Below, piece by piece: positions 32,215 to 44,783 of a DNA stretch of 64,000 nucleotides. The notes under the pieces are model-generated. The model had not been told where the DNA came from. It saw only the letters and a list, made by a program, of their open reading frames with translations, and made no database searches. Origin of the DNA: Atherinomorus stipes (lineage: Eukaryota; Chordata; Actinopteri; Atheriniformes; Atherinidae); the NCBI GenBank assembly GCA_023101725.1, contig JALJCO010003521.1, forward strand, positions 121,175-185,174, read 5' to 3'. The number at the start of each line of letters is the position of its first letter. Within the stretch, counting starts at the first letter, position 1. Made by a program: the position numbers and the translations under genes.

Positions 32215-33235
32215 TGAGTGAACTTGGCAGATCTCAGCATGGTGTCCTTCAAACATTTTAGAAAATTGGACAAGTGAAGGACAAAAGAAGTGTTGCGACT
32301 AGATAACCGTCTACAGCAAATAAACAGGAACAAATCCAGCAAAGACCTGAACCAGGACCTGATAGATGCCTCTGGACCTTCAGCTGATTTATCTACTGTT
32401 GGCTGAAGCCTCATCAGAAATGGTATCCATGGAAACGTGGCTGTCAAGAAGCCATTCAAGAAAACGGGGAAAAAAGGCTGAGGTATGTCACATGACACAA
32501 GAACTGGACTGAAGGTCAGTGGAAACGGGTCTGATAGAGGGATGAATTATCCCAGAACCTGGACCTAAATGGGTCTGATGGAGGGACGGAACCTCCCCAG
32601 AACCCAGACCTCTACAGGTCGATAGAAGGATGGATCCTCTCCAGAACCTGGAACTGGACAGGTCTGATGGAGGGATGGATCCTCCCCAGAACCTGGACTT
32701 CAACAGGGTTGATGGAGGGACGAATCGTCCCCGGAACCTGGACCTGGACAGGACCGATGGAAGGATGGATCCTCTCCAGAACCTGGACCTGGACAGGTCT
32801 GATGGAGGGATGGATCCTCCCCAGAACCTGGACTTCAACAGGGTTGATGGAGGGACGAATCGTCCCCGGAACCTGGACCTGGACAGGACCGATGGAAGGA
32901 TGGATCCTCTCCAGAACCTGGACCTGGACAGGTCTGATGGAGGGCTGGATCCTCCCCAGAACCTGGACCTGGACAGGGCCGCTGGAGAGACAGATCCTCT
33001 ACAGAATCTGTACCTTAACAGTATGGAACCTGTGTGGGATCATCTGGACAGAGAACAAAATAAAAGGCAAAAAAAAAAATCCTCAGAAGAACTTTGGAAA
33101 GTCCTTAAAGGATCCTGGAAAACCGGGCCTTGACGACGACTTAAAGTGATGTTAGAAAGCTTCTCTCAAAGGGTTTAGACTGTGTAATGGAATAAAGCTC
33201 CTCAAACCAAATACTCACCTTAAAGCTCTTCACAA
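32215..33235 (+). pseudogene. Tc1-like transposase pseudogene split by a minisatellite
   Basis: 32215-32540 carries the Tc1 core in broken frames: SLIRNGIHGNVAVKKPF and neighbouring phrases that follow the DNA-binding domain. After the minisatellite (32545-32995) the C-terminus resumes: LNSMEPVWDHLDREQNKR then SSEELWKVLKGSW, ending near 33235. The middle of the catalytic domain is missing or replaced by the tandem array. Stops and frameshifts make it non-functional. Confidence 0.75.
32545..32995 (+). repeat. 45-bp minisatellite with 135-bp higher-order unit
   Basis: The 45-bp units start near CCAGAACCTGGACCTGGACA. Three variants form a 135-bp block, and 32686-32820 is repeated as 32821-32955. 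The period is a multiple of three, so frames stay open (DGGMDPPQNLDFNRV-type peptide). The last unit merges into the Tc1 C-terminus (QNLYLNSMEPVWDHLD), so the array probably grew from transposase coding sequence. Confidence 0.8.
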
Positions 33236-34279
33236 CTGGAAAAATCCAGTTTTTGTGCCTCATATTCTGCATCTACATTCTGTTTTCAGTAAATCATCTC
33301 ACCTTCGTCCTGTTTTTAGTATTGTAGTTTGGACGGATATCTTTTCAGATCCATGTGAACACACCACCTGCGCCACCTCTTCTGATGCTGCAGCAAACCC
33401 AGCCTACCACTACCTCAGCCCTCTGATAGCGCCGTGACATTTACTCATCATTCTCAGCATATTGGTACAAATGTCTCCGACAGGGAATGATGAGGTCAGA
33501 GCTGAGACGCCAAAGTCCACATCCCGCCCACTATAAATAAACATTTCAGACATGAGTCTGACTGAGCTGCCCTTTGATAATGCAGAGACCAGACGAAACA
33601 CTGTCAGTCCACACAGGTGCCCTTTTAAGATTTAAAGACAGAACAAAGAGAAGTTCTCATTTCATACCAATGATATACAGTCGAGTGACGGCTGGATGAA
33701 ATGTTCTCATTTTCCATAATTGACCTGAGGAAGAACTGGAACTGACCAACCTGTCCTCATAATTCCTGTCTTCTGACACCTTTTAATTATCTTCACTCTT
33801 TACTGTTTGGTTTGAAGGAATGAAAAAATAACAAGAATAACTTTCTACAAGGTTTACAAAAACTTATATAGTTTATAAAAACTATATTAGGTTATATAAT
33901 AATCCAGATTTTATTGAACAAAACTCATAATGATGAAAAAAGGGTCTTTCCGCCCTTTGCAAGCTCTGCACTCTCCAAGGGAGTAGGTGTGATTTTGAGA
34001 TTGGTGGGGACACAATTATCCTCGAAGGTAGCGCTCTTGAAAGTTGAAAGCAGTTATAATTCAGATTTATTTGTATAGTGTCAATTCATGACAATGTCAT
34101 CTCAGGGTACGACGAGTATATTTAAGTATATTTAAGTATTAGTCCCATGATATCACCTCATGCAGATGTTTTACATTAAACTAACAAATGAAAGACAAGG
34201 ACGCAACTTCCTTGTATTGTAGTTGATTCCTGAGGGAATTAACCACAATATTAATTTGACAACTGTATAGCATCTACTG
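33236..34279. other. No recognisable gene
   Basis: Short frames without motifs. The short direct repeat TATATTTAAGTATATTTAAG lies near 34118. Confidence 0.35.
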
Positions 34280-34489
34280 CGGGGATCACCAACTCCGGAC
34301 CTCTTGGGCCAGGGTCCGTAAGGTTTTCAACATTACCGTGCTCCAACAAACCTGACTCAATTAAATGGGTCCGACAGCCTACGAAGTTCCGCACAATGAC
34401 TCATTGATTTGAGTCAGGTGTGTTGGCGCAGGGTGGCATTAAAAACCTTCAGGACACTGGCCCAAGAGGTCCGGAGTTGATGATCCCTG
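34280..34489. mobile_element. hAT-type MITE
   Basis: The left end CGGGGATCACCAACTCCGG and the inverted right end CAGGGATCATCAACTCCGG pair for more than 30 bp. Flanks ATCTACTG (34272-34279) and ATTTACTG (34490-34497) differ at one base, a slightly aged 8-bp TSD. 210 bp, non-coding. Confidence 0.8.
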
Positions 34490-34594
34490 ATTTACTGTAT
34501 ACTGTAAACACATACACACTCGTAATATGAATTATTTTTATTTGGATCATCATCATACTAACATTTTTAACTGTTATATTCCGTGTGTGAAGGC

Positions 34595-35172
34595 TTATTT
34601 TTTTAAACTATGGACAGCGATTGTATTGACAATGACAACACAATAGCGACTGACTGCTGTCGGCTCTGGACTGAGATCAAGCCAGCCGGCGTTATTTTGG
34701 CTGTAATTCTGAAACTTGGCTGGCTTGACCGCAGTGGCTCCGGATGGTTTAATATCCACCATCATTATTATGATGTCATTAATATTAATATTAATATTAA
34801 CATTAATATCACCATCATTAGAATGCTTCACAAGCTGATTAGAATGCTTCACAAGCTGATGAAGATGATGGAGGACACTTCCCATCCTCTCCACAACACG
34901 GTGAAGAATCAACAGAGTGTGTTCAGTGGGAGGCTGCGTCAAGTTCGCTGTAGGACGGAGAGATACAGGAATTCATTCCTGCCAGCAACCATCACCCTAA
35001 AGAACAAGACTAACTGACTTTTTGTTTATTTATAAAAAAAAAAAAAAAAAAAAAGTGAGCTTTTACAATACTGAATTTTCCCTTCGGGGATGAATAAAGT
35101 ATTTTTCATTTCATTTTTCATTTCATTTCATTTCATTTCATTTCATTTCATTTCATTTCATTTCATTTCATC
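34595..35172 (+). pseudogene. LINE (L2/Rex1-like) 3' terminus with (TTTCA)n tail
   Basis: The plus frame ends SGRLRQVRCRTERYRNSF then LPATITLKNKTN, the typical C-terminus of fish L2/Rex1 ORFs. An A-run, CCCTTCGGGGATGAATAAAG and a pentanucleotide tail (35104-35171) follow. An AATATT microsatellite (34777-34810) interrupts the upstream part. Confidence 0.65.
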
Positions 35173-36984
35173 ATCATCACGTTTTGCGTGCATCGGGATC
35201 AGGAATATTGACCTTAACTCGAATTTTTATGTAAACATATACATTGGGGAGCACTGTTGTTGAGCTGGCTGAGGGTCCTGCACTGCAACCCTACCGCCTG
35301 GATCTGAGCGGTTCCTTTGGTGGCAGCTTCTGAGACCATGATGGCTCCCAGTGTGGACTGGGAACTCTGCACATAAAATAACCCGATTCAAAAACCAAAA
35401 AAAATATTAAATATATATTCAAAATATATAGACTGAAGATACTTAATAATTATTCAATAATTTTCTGCATTTATATAGTTTTTGTATGTTCATTTAGCAG
35501 TTTTATGAAAAAATTCCTGAATTCTGAATAATTGTTCAGCCTCTCAAAGGTCAAGAACCCTTTTTGTTTATATTAGCTATAGATATCTATGGTAAAGCAC
35601 CTAGAAATACTCCCACCAAATGAGATCACAGCAGAAAAAATGCCTCTATTAGCTGCTTCATCCTCAAGCTGAAATCCATCAACCAAAACATCTTTGTACT
35701 TTGCTTTAAAAAAGGAGAGTACCTCAAAAACTAAAAGAGATAAATGGTTGCAATAACCTGTGAAGTGTTAAAAGTATTTATCTTAATTTTTTACATTTAG
35801 AAATGTTTTGGATCACTATGTTTTGTTTTTTTAGTTAGCAAGCTGTGTAGAAAACAATTCCGATTTGTGAATTTTTTTTTATTCACGGCGTTCTTTCAAG
35901 AGCATTGCAAGTTATGACTGTCCATTGGTGTTTATGACCTTGTAGTTTAACTTGTACAGATTGTAAAACTATAAAACACTTGAAGATACCCCAAGAAATG
36001 ACCCCACTATGCACAAAAATAACAGAGCAGGCATAGATGGGCTATTTCTATTGCAGTTAAAAAAGGCTTAAACAAAAGTAAAGGTGGTAACAGCAAAGTA
36101 AGACTGTTGCAGGGTGAACTACCCCTTTAATGGTTGCATAGACTGCGACCGCCCACTGTGCTGCCTGTTTTTGTATCTCTGTCTGACAATGAACATCATC
36201 CTGATCTGACCCATCGTGGCCATGTTAGTTATGATGTTGGAAGCTTGGATCTGTAGAGTCTCTAACTCAACTCCTCCCACTTTATCTGCCCCCTTTTCTC
36301 CGGGTCCGTCTTTCACTGTCTAAATCACATTGACAGGAGACGGCTGCACTGTGAAACCTGAAGTTTCTGAACGAACATCAGTTTATAAAGTAAAGCTTCA
36401 TTCATGACAGTGCAGAGCTAAAACATCTCTTATGCGGCAGAGATTGAGATTCCTTTCAGTGCCTGAATGTTTTCTATATTTTTACATATAAGTGGGCAAA
36501 AACGTCAGCAGGTCTTATGTAAGTCCTGAAAGGTGAGAAAAAAAAAACAACTGAATAAATGGGAGAACTCTGGGAGTTACTTAAGTATGTGCGCCTCCAG
36601 GATTAGCATTTAATTTGAGAGTGAGATTAGGTGTAATGAATGGCATTAAAACCTAGAGTGGGCAGGCACAATGTTTTATTTAGAGAAGGAAATCAAGTCT
36701 GATCACCACAACTTGTCTGTGTTCATGAAATCATGACCTCATATAATGACTCTTCGTATGTGCACATGTAGTGTCAACAAGTGTCCTGAGTTACTCGTGG
36801 ATAACGCTACATCTGTGAATAAATGCTGTCAGGATGGGCTGAGGACACAGAGATGCAAGTCGGCCATTTAACGAGCCAACAAATCTACACAAGGAGGGAG
36901 GAGGTGGTTGGGTGGTGCAATTTATTCATATGCCAAAATCTAGATCAACTTGTTCCTACGGAAGAGGGTAGGGCAGCTGAAGAA
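35173..36984. other. No recognisable gene
   Basis: AT-rich. GGGTGAACTACCCCTTTAA at about 36112-36130 looks like the right end of a TTAA-type MITE, but no left end was found. Confidence 0.35.
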
Positions 36985-37149
36985 AAAAATAAAATCCTGG
37001 GGAAAAAAACAAAATTCTGACTTTAATCTCAGAATTCTGACTTTTTTCTAGAACATAAAAACAGAAATTCTGGGGGAGGGGGAGGGGGTCAATTTCTGAA
37101 AAAATCAGCAATCTGACTTTTTCATAAATTGAAAAAAAAAAATTCCAGA

Positions 37150-37214
<65 letters not shown>

Positions 37215-37440
37215 CATACTTAAAAGTCAGAATTCTGACTTTCTTGGAAATAAGGGGGAAAAATCCTGATTTTTTTTTTATGTTCTGGAAAAAAGTGACA
37301 ATTCTGACTTTTTCCTGAACATAAAAAAATTTAAAATAAATTAAAATTCTGGATTTTTTTTTTTTTAATTCCTGAAAAAGTCAGAAACCCCAAATTAAAG
37401 TCAGAATTTTGACTTTTTTCCTCACAATTTTTTTTTATTC
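36985..37440. repeat. AGTCAGAATTCTGACT palindrome array with (ATT)n
   Basis: AAGTCAGAATTCTGACTTT-like palindromes recur with T- and A-runs, around an (ATT)n microsatellite at about 37157-37214. Confidence 0.7.
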
Positions 37441-37675
37441 AGTGGCCCAAATCCTCTTCCATATGTTCCATCAGTGGCATGACCACACTTAAACGAAAGT
37501 TATTTATTCACTTCCTGCTTGAGTTTAGACAAAAACACGATGTCTGTAGAGTTAAAAAACAAACTTCAGCATCATGGATGCCATTTTAGCATTCAGATGC
37601 AGTTGCTTTTACAGCCAATGACATGATGTCGCCTTTACATAAATGTGCACATTCTCTTAGCTCATGAATTAGAAA

Positions 37676-38554
37676 TTAACTCATTGACTGCCAGACCTTT
37701 TCCATATTGCCAGGATTTTTAAGCATTTTCACAGATTTTGGGAGATCCCCAGAATATTGGGTACTATGCCAATACAAACACTGTACACAAAGAAAGCTTA
37801 GACTCTCTTCTTTTATCAGAAAAAAACCCATTTGTTTTTAGCTTTTTTTTTTTTGTTTTTAGTAGAACAAGGGTTTGTTGCAGCAAAAATGCCTGTTTCT
37901 GACCAAAAAGCTGAGAAAACTAGCTTTGAATGCTACAACGGACTTCAAGTGGAAAAGTGTCTTTGATGCCAATATTTTTTTACTTTAGTAACACCTTCAT
38001 CATCTGAACAGCCGTTTACTAGGGATGCACCGATTATGAAAGTATACCGATACCGATGTTTAACATAACAACTTGGCCGATGTTTTCTATTTTTATTTAT
38101 TACTTCCTTTGTGCCACAGAAATTTACAAGTCTTTCAGCTCTTCATCAGTCTACCTTGAATGAGCACAAATTCAATCAGACCAATTTATGAAACAGAAAC
38201 AACCTTTAATGTGACTTTGTGGTTGACATTAGTTATAACAAGCTCTTTTCTGAAAACTTTTCAAAAACCTGGGACTGATAATTACAAAAAGAATGGTTCA
38301 GTATATTGCCCAACAAAATTGAGTGGTTTTAGCCTAATAAACAAAAACCTACTCAGTGAGAAGATTATTTTCATGGCCCAATAAAAAATATTTGTGGATC
38401 ATGTACTGCAAACTGTGTAACGCTGATCTTTTTCTGAAACAGTAAAATATTGCCACACGACCGCCGCCATCTTCGTTTCTCTACTGAGGAAAGTGCGTGG
38501 ATGCCTTCTACCAGTATCTTCCCCCACCCGCCCAAAAAGAGGGGGGGGGGGGGG

Positions 38555-38605
<51 letters not shown>

Positions 38606-38860
38606 TATATAGGCTATATAATAATCTGCCACTGCCATCGGCGAATGTCATTTCTATTGGCCGATGGCAGTTAACAAGGCAAACATCGGCCGATACCGAT
38701 GTCCAGCCGATGCATCAGTGCATCCCTACTGTTTACTTCTATGAAACAACAAATACAACACTATGTAATGTCCATCATTTAGATTTCACATCGCATTTTT
38801 GTAAAACAACATTTCTCAGCTGGCAGCAACAACATGAAGACACGACACTGCGATCAAACT
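37676..38860. mobile_element. piggyBac left-end relic, split by a hAT element
   Basis: TTAA (37676-37679) is followed by CTCATTGACTGCCAG, 14/15 identical to the TIR of the complete piggyBac at 13426. Homology to the intact element's left sub-terminal region continues (TTTCTGACCAAAA, CAATATTTTTTTACTTTAGT), breaks at 38019 and resumes after 38736 with GTTTACTTCTATGAAACAAC. No right end or transposase remains. Confidence 0.6.
38020..38728. mobile_element. hAT non-autonomous element nested in the piggyBac relic
   Basis: It starts TAGGGATGCACCGAT and ends with the inverse of TAGGGATGCACTGATGCATC. Flanks CCGTTTAC (38012-38019) and CTGTTTAC (38729-38736) are an 8-bp TSD with one change. It contains a G-run (38541-38555) and an (AT)n microsatellite (38557-38612). 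Interior CCGATACCGATG phrases repeat near both ends. Confidence 0.75.
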
Positions 38861-38954
38861 GAAGCGCATGTAAATATCTGGAGTTTCTTTGCGTCTTTTT
38901 TATCTTCCTCCTATCTCTTTCTTTCTCTGTCCTCCTCTTACGTCTTTATAATCT

Positions 38955-39640
38955 ATCAGAACCAGATGACTACAGACCAGCTGTCCTCACGTCACATCAT
39001 GAAAGTCCTGCAGAAACTGTCATCGGCTCACCCTCAGTAAGCAATCACCATCTCAGGATCCATTCCAGTCTGCATATCATAATGTTCTTGAGGTTGTAAG
39101 CACCATCATCTTCCTGCTTCAGAGATCTCACTCTCATCTGGACCAATCAGGCAGCACTTTGAGGGTCATGTTCTTTGATTTCTAGAGTTTTTAATACGAT
39201 TCAGCTGCTTTGTTCCAGTATGTGAGAAGCTCCATCAGTTCCAGGTGGATTCCTCCTCCACCACCTGGATCTCTGACCAGCTACCAAACAGACCACAGTG
39301 TGTCTGAGATGGAGGTAAGCAGCACTGGAGCACCACAAGGCACTGTACTCTCACCATTTCTGGTCAGTCACTTGGTGAGATGGTGCAGAAACAATCAGCT
39401 CATCTTCAACACAAACACAACATCAGAGAAGATTGTTGACTTCAGGAAGAACTGGACTCATTTATTTTCTATAAATTCTATAACTCAGCATTTCTAGCTT
39501 GATGGATAAGCTTTCACTTGATATAGTCAAAGTTCTGTTTTATCTTCAACATCATGACAGCTGGGAACTCCCCAGTAGGACGGACTGAGCTGCTCAGAGC
39601 TGAATGAGCTTCTGAATGTGCACCATCAACCTGGCTCTGT
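38955..39640 (+). pseudogene. LINE reverse transcriptase fragment (Rex1/L2-like)
   Basis: Broken frames give EPDDYRPAVLTSHIMKVLQK (finger region), STGAPQGTVLSPFL (palm entry) and LVRWCRNNQLIFNTN with EKIVDFRKNW after the catalytic box. Internal deletions have removed the catalytic stretch. Non-functional. Confidence 0.65.
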
Positions 39641-39879
39641 TTAGTTTTTCCTGTTTTTCTTGTCTTTTCTCATCAACATGCAGAAAACTTGTCCTCATTA
39701 TATAAACCTGCTCTTACCAGTTTAATAGTAACAGGCCACCTGGTCCATTTTCTCTTTTTTAAAATCAATAAATCTCAATAATCAATTTAATAAATCTCCC
39801 ACAAATATTTTTTGTGTGAATTCTTCTGCCCCTTTTTCAAGGAAAAATTGAAACTACTAAATCTCTCAAGTAGGGGTGC

Positions 39880-40240
39880 AACGGAAAAAAAATAATTGAA
39901 AGAAAACGAAAAAAAAAAAATGAACAAACCAGGGAGGAAAACAGAAAAAAAAAAAAAATTAAAAAAATGGGGGGGGGTAGAATTAAGAGGAATGATAAGT
40001 ACATTAATAAAAACAATAATTACAAAAAAAAACAAAAAAAAAAAAAAAAATATATTTCCCTAAAATAAAAAAAATGAAAAAAAAAAATAAAAAAAAAAAA
40101 AAAAAAATATATTTAGTTACTCATAATACATTCAATAAAGCCTTAAATTTTTTTCGTAGGACTAAAAAAAAAAAAAAATATAAGGCATATAGTGACTGGC
40201 TGGAGAGAGAGAGGAAAAAAAAATACATAAAAACAAAAAC
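39880..40240. repeat. A-rich homopolymer region
   Basis: Many A-runs of 7-16 nt with a G8 near 39969. Low-information sequence. Confidence 0.65.
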
Positions 40241-40887
40241 ATAAAGGTGTGCGGGGGGGCTGTTGTGTCATCACATTGCGTGTTGTGTCGGGGATGTATG
40301 TCTTCGGAAAAAAATCAATTGGTCATTGTGCTAAATTTCGGGGCCAGATTTCTTCTCTCTCAAGATTATTTTTAGGTTTGATAATAAAATAAAAGTGATA
40401 CTAGACAGTAAAGTCATAAATAGAAAATTATACAGCAGTTTTAGTTAAAGCCAATAAGAAAAATTGCCCCAGCTATTGAAAATAAATGGTGGCACATAAT
40501 GTAAGAATAAATATCTAGTGTACAACTGCTGTTCATCCTCATCCTCATCCACAGATCCAGCAGGAGCTCTCTTCTTCCTCATAAAATGAGGAACTTTTTC
40601 TGTGACAGGGTGACAAATTGTATATTTGTCAGGTTGTCTCATTTTTTCCCCCCCTCACTTTATGATATAATATGTGCAAACGACACAACAAACTTCCAGA
40701 AAGACGCTATTATTTACAACTCTGATTGTAACTCCGTTTTTCTCACCGCTGCACAACTGAACACAGCACGCACACCGGTGTCTTTACCGTAATGTGCTGC
40801 ATATCAGCGCAAAGCTGCGCTTCTCAGCTTTTAGAATCTGCTGAAATTACGTCAATTGCGTAAGAGGTCGAAGAGTTACGGTGGGAA
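40241..40887. other. No recognisable gene
   Basis: Short frames only. No terminal repeats seen. Confidence 0.35.
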
Positions 40888-40889
40888 AG

Positions 40890-40928
<39 letters not shown>

Positions 40929-40964
40929 AAAAAAAGAGAAAAAAGAAAAAAAAAAAAAAAGAAG

Positions 40965-41018
<54 letters not shown>
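40888..41018 (+). repeat. Long poly(A) tract with rare G
   Basis: About 130 nt of A interrupted by a few G. It could be a retroposon tail, but no upstream retroposed body is recognisable. Length may be inaccurate in the assembly. Confidence 0.8.
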
Positions 41019-41019
<1 letters not shown>

Positions 41020-41265
41020 ATTGTAAGAATGTTAGCTAACGTACCTTATGTTATTTCGCCAGCAGCATATCCAGTTAAAAAGGCGCTGCTACTGGAAGCC
41101 AGACCGAAAGGTAGCGGTGGGGCCGCTTTCATGAGTTCTTCGCCAGTCCACCAGTCTAGTTACAAACTCTCCACTGAGAGCTGCTGCTCTGTAGTATTCA
41201 TAGTCGGTTAGTCCTCTGGGGCCCCCTACTGGCTGAAGTACCAATGCATTTACATGTATTCCTGC

Positions 41266-42435
41266 TAGGGATGTAACGATATCCACATCTCACGGTACGA
41301 TATTTATCTCGATATTGTGGGGAGGCTCACGATAACAATAATGATGGTATAAAATGCTTTGACGAGTCATTGTTACAATAGTTATAATCAAATTCAAGGT
41401 GACATTTTGACCTGCCTGAAAAACTTTTGCTGAAGCTAAAATTCAAGTAAAAATCCAAAATATTTATTGAGAAGACAGCTCAGGTACTAGATTAAATAAA
41501 CTCAACCAGGCAATAAAACAGCCTATTTACTAAGTAAAAAAAATACCCAGGCACAAAGAAACTGCCTCGTCTTTAGTAGTCAATAAATTTAAAATAAGTA
41601 AGTCCGCCTGTCTGTCAGTGGTCAGTCATATGTATGAACTTCTACACCAGGGGTAGGCACCTCCGGTCCTCGAGGGCCGGCATCCTGCTGGTCTTCAGGG
41701 CTTCCCTGCTTCAACACACCACCTGATGTCCAGAGCTTGGCTGCACAAGTCTGCTAATTACACATTAATTGAAGTCAGGTGTGTTGCAGCAGGAAAAGTC
41801 CTAATACCTAACACCGCGATGTCGACAATCAGCTGATCAGATGCTCTTCTGCATCCGCTGCTGCAGCTTAAACGGAGAGTTTTAATGAACAGCTGATCGA
41901 GGTGGTGAAAAAATACGAAAATGTGTACAGCACGCGAGGTGTTTGATACACAGACATCACCGCATGCACAGCCCCCCCGGACCAAGTTCGTCATTAAATA
42001 TAAACTCACCAAGTCAACACGGCGATCTCCGCGGCGTCACGGCTGAAACTTCTCACGGAGGAATAACCGGACCAAAACTAACTTTCTTGTCTCTGCGGCC
42101 TCCAGAACAGGAACAAAGTTCTGGCTTCTCCTGGAGAATAACAGCTGTTTCCATCCTCGTCCTATATCCATGCTGTATTTACCTGACCTACTTTCACCTT
42201 GTTTTTCCTGTGCGTGGGGGCTACGTGTGCTCCCATTGGCTCAAAAGAGCGCACTGGCAGCAAAGGATCATGGTCTATGTAGTTTAGTACGTTACACTAC
42301 GCATAGAGCGGACTGAAAACTATTATTTTTGTCTCAAGAGAGACATGCTGTTTCATACCGTGACAAGACCACGACGATATCGTGGCAGTTTACCTCCGGC
42401 GATACCGCGATATCGACAATATCGTTACATCCCTA
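41266..42435. mobile_element. hAT non-autonomous element with perfect TIR and TSD
   Basis: The 17-bp TIRs TAGGGATGTAACGATAT are identical at both ends. The 8-bp TSD ATTCCTGC is perfect (41258-41265 and 42436-42443). Interior sequence near the ends repeats CGATAT and ACGATATCG motifs. No transposase domain was found in its frames. A fragment of another MITE is nested at about 41648-41805. Confidence 0.88.
41648..41805. mobile_element. hAT-type MITE fragment nested in a larger hAT
   Basis: CAGGGGTAGGCACCTCCGG and TCCTCGAGGGCCGG with TTCAACACACC are the left half of a common fish hAT MITE related to 49131-49275. The right TIR is not seen. Confidence 0.5.
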
Positions 42436-44480
42436 ATTCCTGCCAAGCGGAGCCTCTGATCTGATTCTGTTCCTTTTCCTCACAGTGGGCCCCACGTGGG
42501 CCCCTGGGCCTGTGCCCAGAATGCCCATTGCATAATCCGGCCTTGATCAGGAGTTGCTGAACAAATGAAAGTGTCTGCAGCTCCGACATGGTCTCTATTA
42601 GGCAGGGGGTGCGCACTTTGGCACAATGCCAATGGCTTCAGAGGCTTGCGCTGCCAGGTGATCCTGTTGTCCTGTCCAGGTGCTAAAATCCAATTTAAAA
42701 CGCGACATTGGCCAAAAAAAAAAAGGGGTGGTGGTGTAATAAAAAGACACAATTATTGCAGCTTTAGTTCTCATTAAGCTGCACAGTGACTGCAAACTTT
42801 CATTTATCCAGAATATTTTGCACCCGTGTTAAATAGTGGTTTGCTGTGTTCATTTTTATTGAATTAACATTCTGAACTAAATACGCTGCCCTCACTGCTC
42901 ATTAAAAATTAGTTTGAATCAGATTTGTGCGTGTCCAGGATTGTCCCTCTTAGATGTTGCAGCCTTTTGTGCTCAAAGCTGCAAGTTGCACCTGCTTTTC
43001 AGACGTACTAAAATACACGCAAATAACCAGCAAGGCAATGAGTCTCACAGATGATAAATCGCCTTGCCAGTGCGAAATTAATATATTTACATTTTCTCCT
43101 CCCATCACACGCACTTTTGCATGTAAACGCCCCATATTGCATATTCATTGCAGATAAAGTACTAAATGGATAAGAGGTGCTATTTAGCACTTTTAAAGAC
43201 CGAATCCTTTTAGCTGTTAATAGATCAGTTTATAAATTTTTTAGCGTGTGCAGTGAGATCGCTCACGATCGCTCCCAGCCCAGCAGGGAGTTTGGGCTCA
43301 TATGAGTATTTCCACATCAGAGCAAATGCTATTTTCAGCTGTTTCTCTGAAGCCTCCTTAAAAAGTTCAAGAGTTCAAGAACCGGCTGTGACAGCAGACC
43401 CCTGTTGTGCCACCTCCTATTGTCGGTGTCCAGGAAAAAAGACTGCAATCATACACACTGCAAAGACAACCTTGCAATCTCCAGCTGTGCAAGAGAGTAT
43501 GGCGAGTTTCCAACAGAGCCACGATTCAGTCATTTAGAGAACAACTTGTCTGAAATTACATCCATTTTTTGTTCATTTTCAGTGTTCAACACAATTCTAG
43601 ACCTGTTAAGAATATTTTGAGGGGGTTGTGTTGGAGGGTGTGATCACATGCAGGTCGTGGGGGAACAGTTGGGAAGGAAAACGGAGGAATCAGGTAAGGA
43701 TTTGGTGAGGTGAAGTTTAAATGCATCTAAGAATCGCCTCCTCTGCAGGTTTAGCCTATTGATGCTGGAGATACTTTCTACAACTACACAGAGAACAGAA
43801 ATAAAAACAAAAACAAGGTCAGAGAAGCTACTTAGGATTCAGCCGACATTTCCCACAGAGGGAAACTAGATGATCTGGCAATGAGAGGAAATCCAAACAA
43901 GGTACTGTAGTTTAGCAGTTCCTAAAATGAGGTGATGGCAGACAGCTGCGTCCCAGGCAGCTCGGGTGGTGAGGTGATGAGCAGAAGCTGAGAGGACTGG
44001 GAACCTGCCAGAGAGCAGGGATTTCTGCACCAATACCACCCTCACATCCAGCATTCACACAAAAGCAGTGAGATTCCAGATTAGGGGTGGGTTGTACAGA
44101 TGCGGGCATGAAAAAGTTCCCCTTTCTGCTGACTGCCAGCCACTTACCAGCCACTTACCAGCCACTTACCAGTGACTTGTCTGCTAATTCAGTTGCACAG
44201 AGAAACGCCTGTGTGCCCAGGGGGAAACAATTTCAGAGCATAAATGAACGCCCGGAACAAGGACGTTTCCACACGCCAAGTTTGGACACCGTGCGTGATG
44301 ACGTATTCGCGGGACAAATCGTTCAGCCAGTAATAGTGCAGCAATAGTGCACTATTACTGCACCATTTCTGGCAGAAAAAGGCGGAACTTTTTCCATCTG
44401 TTAAGAAAGAAAAAGGGCAAAGGGTACACAAAGCTGGGGTGTAGCATAAAATTCTGGGCCCCAATACAAACCATGTCAGT
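42436..44480. other. No recognisable gene; small 14-bp tandem repeat
   Basis: About 2 kb of ordinary complexity with frames up to 100 aa lacking motifs. At 44144-44182 CCAGCCACTTACCAGCCACT repeats as a 14-bp unit about 3 times. This is one of the stretches most likely to hold single-copy host DNA. Confidence 0.35.
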
Positions 44481-44487
44481 GTACCTG

Positions 44488-44783
44488 ACACATTAAAAAC
44501 TCTTAGGTCAAAAAAGACCCATCATGGGTCAATTTTGACCCACTGCTGGGTTAAAAAGGGACCAACTAATTTCTGGGTTACTTCTACCCAGAAAATTGGG
44601 TTATTTCTTTAGACACCACTTTCAGGTTGAATATTTGACCCAGAAGTTGGGTTAAGTTGACTACAATGTTGGGTTATTTTAAACCAGAGGTTGGGGCAAC
44701 AACCCAAATGTCTGGGTTGAAATACCCCAGATATTAGTCAGCCCCTTTTCAACCCAGCAGTTTGATCCAGGAGTTTTTAGTGT
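44488..44783. mobile_element. TGGGTT/AACCCA palindromic MITE
   Basis: The left end ACATTAAAAACTCTTAGG and the inverted right end ACACTAAAAACTCCTGG pair. The interior is an irregular array of TGGGTT, AACCCA, TTGACCC and GGGTCAA on both strands. This is a common non-autonomous DNA element type in fish; the TSD is unclear. Confidence 0.6.

Noticed and set aside
32630..33149. 167- and 160-aa frames with 15-residue repeats
   Set aside because: Products of a 45-bp minisatellite whose period is a multiple of three; only the last residues are Tc1-derived.
36112..36130. TTAA-type MITE
   Set aside because: One end only (GGGTGAACTACCCCTTTAA); no partner found upstream, so no element was called.
40824..41021. 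Poly-Phe frame on the minus strand
   Set aside because: Translation of a poly(A) tract.
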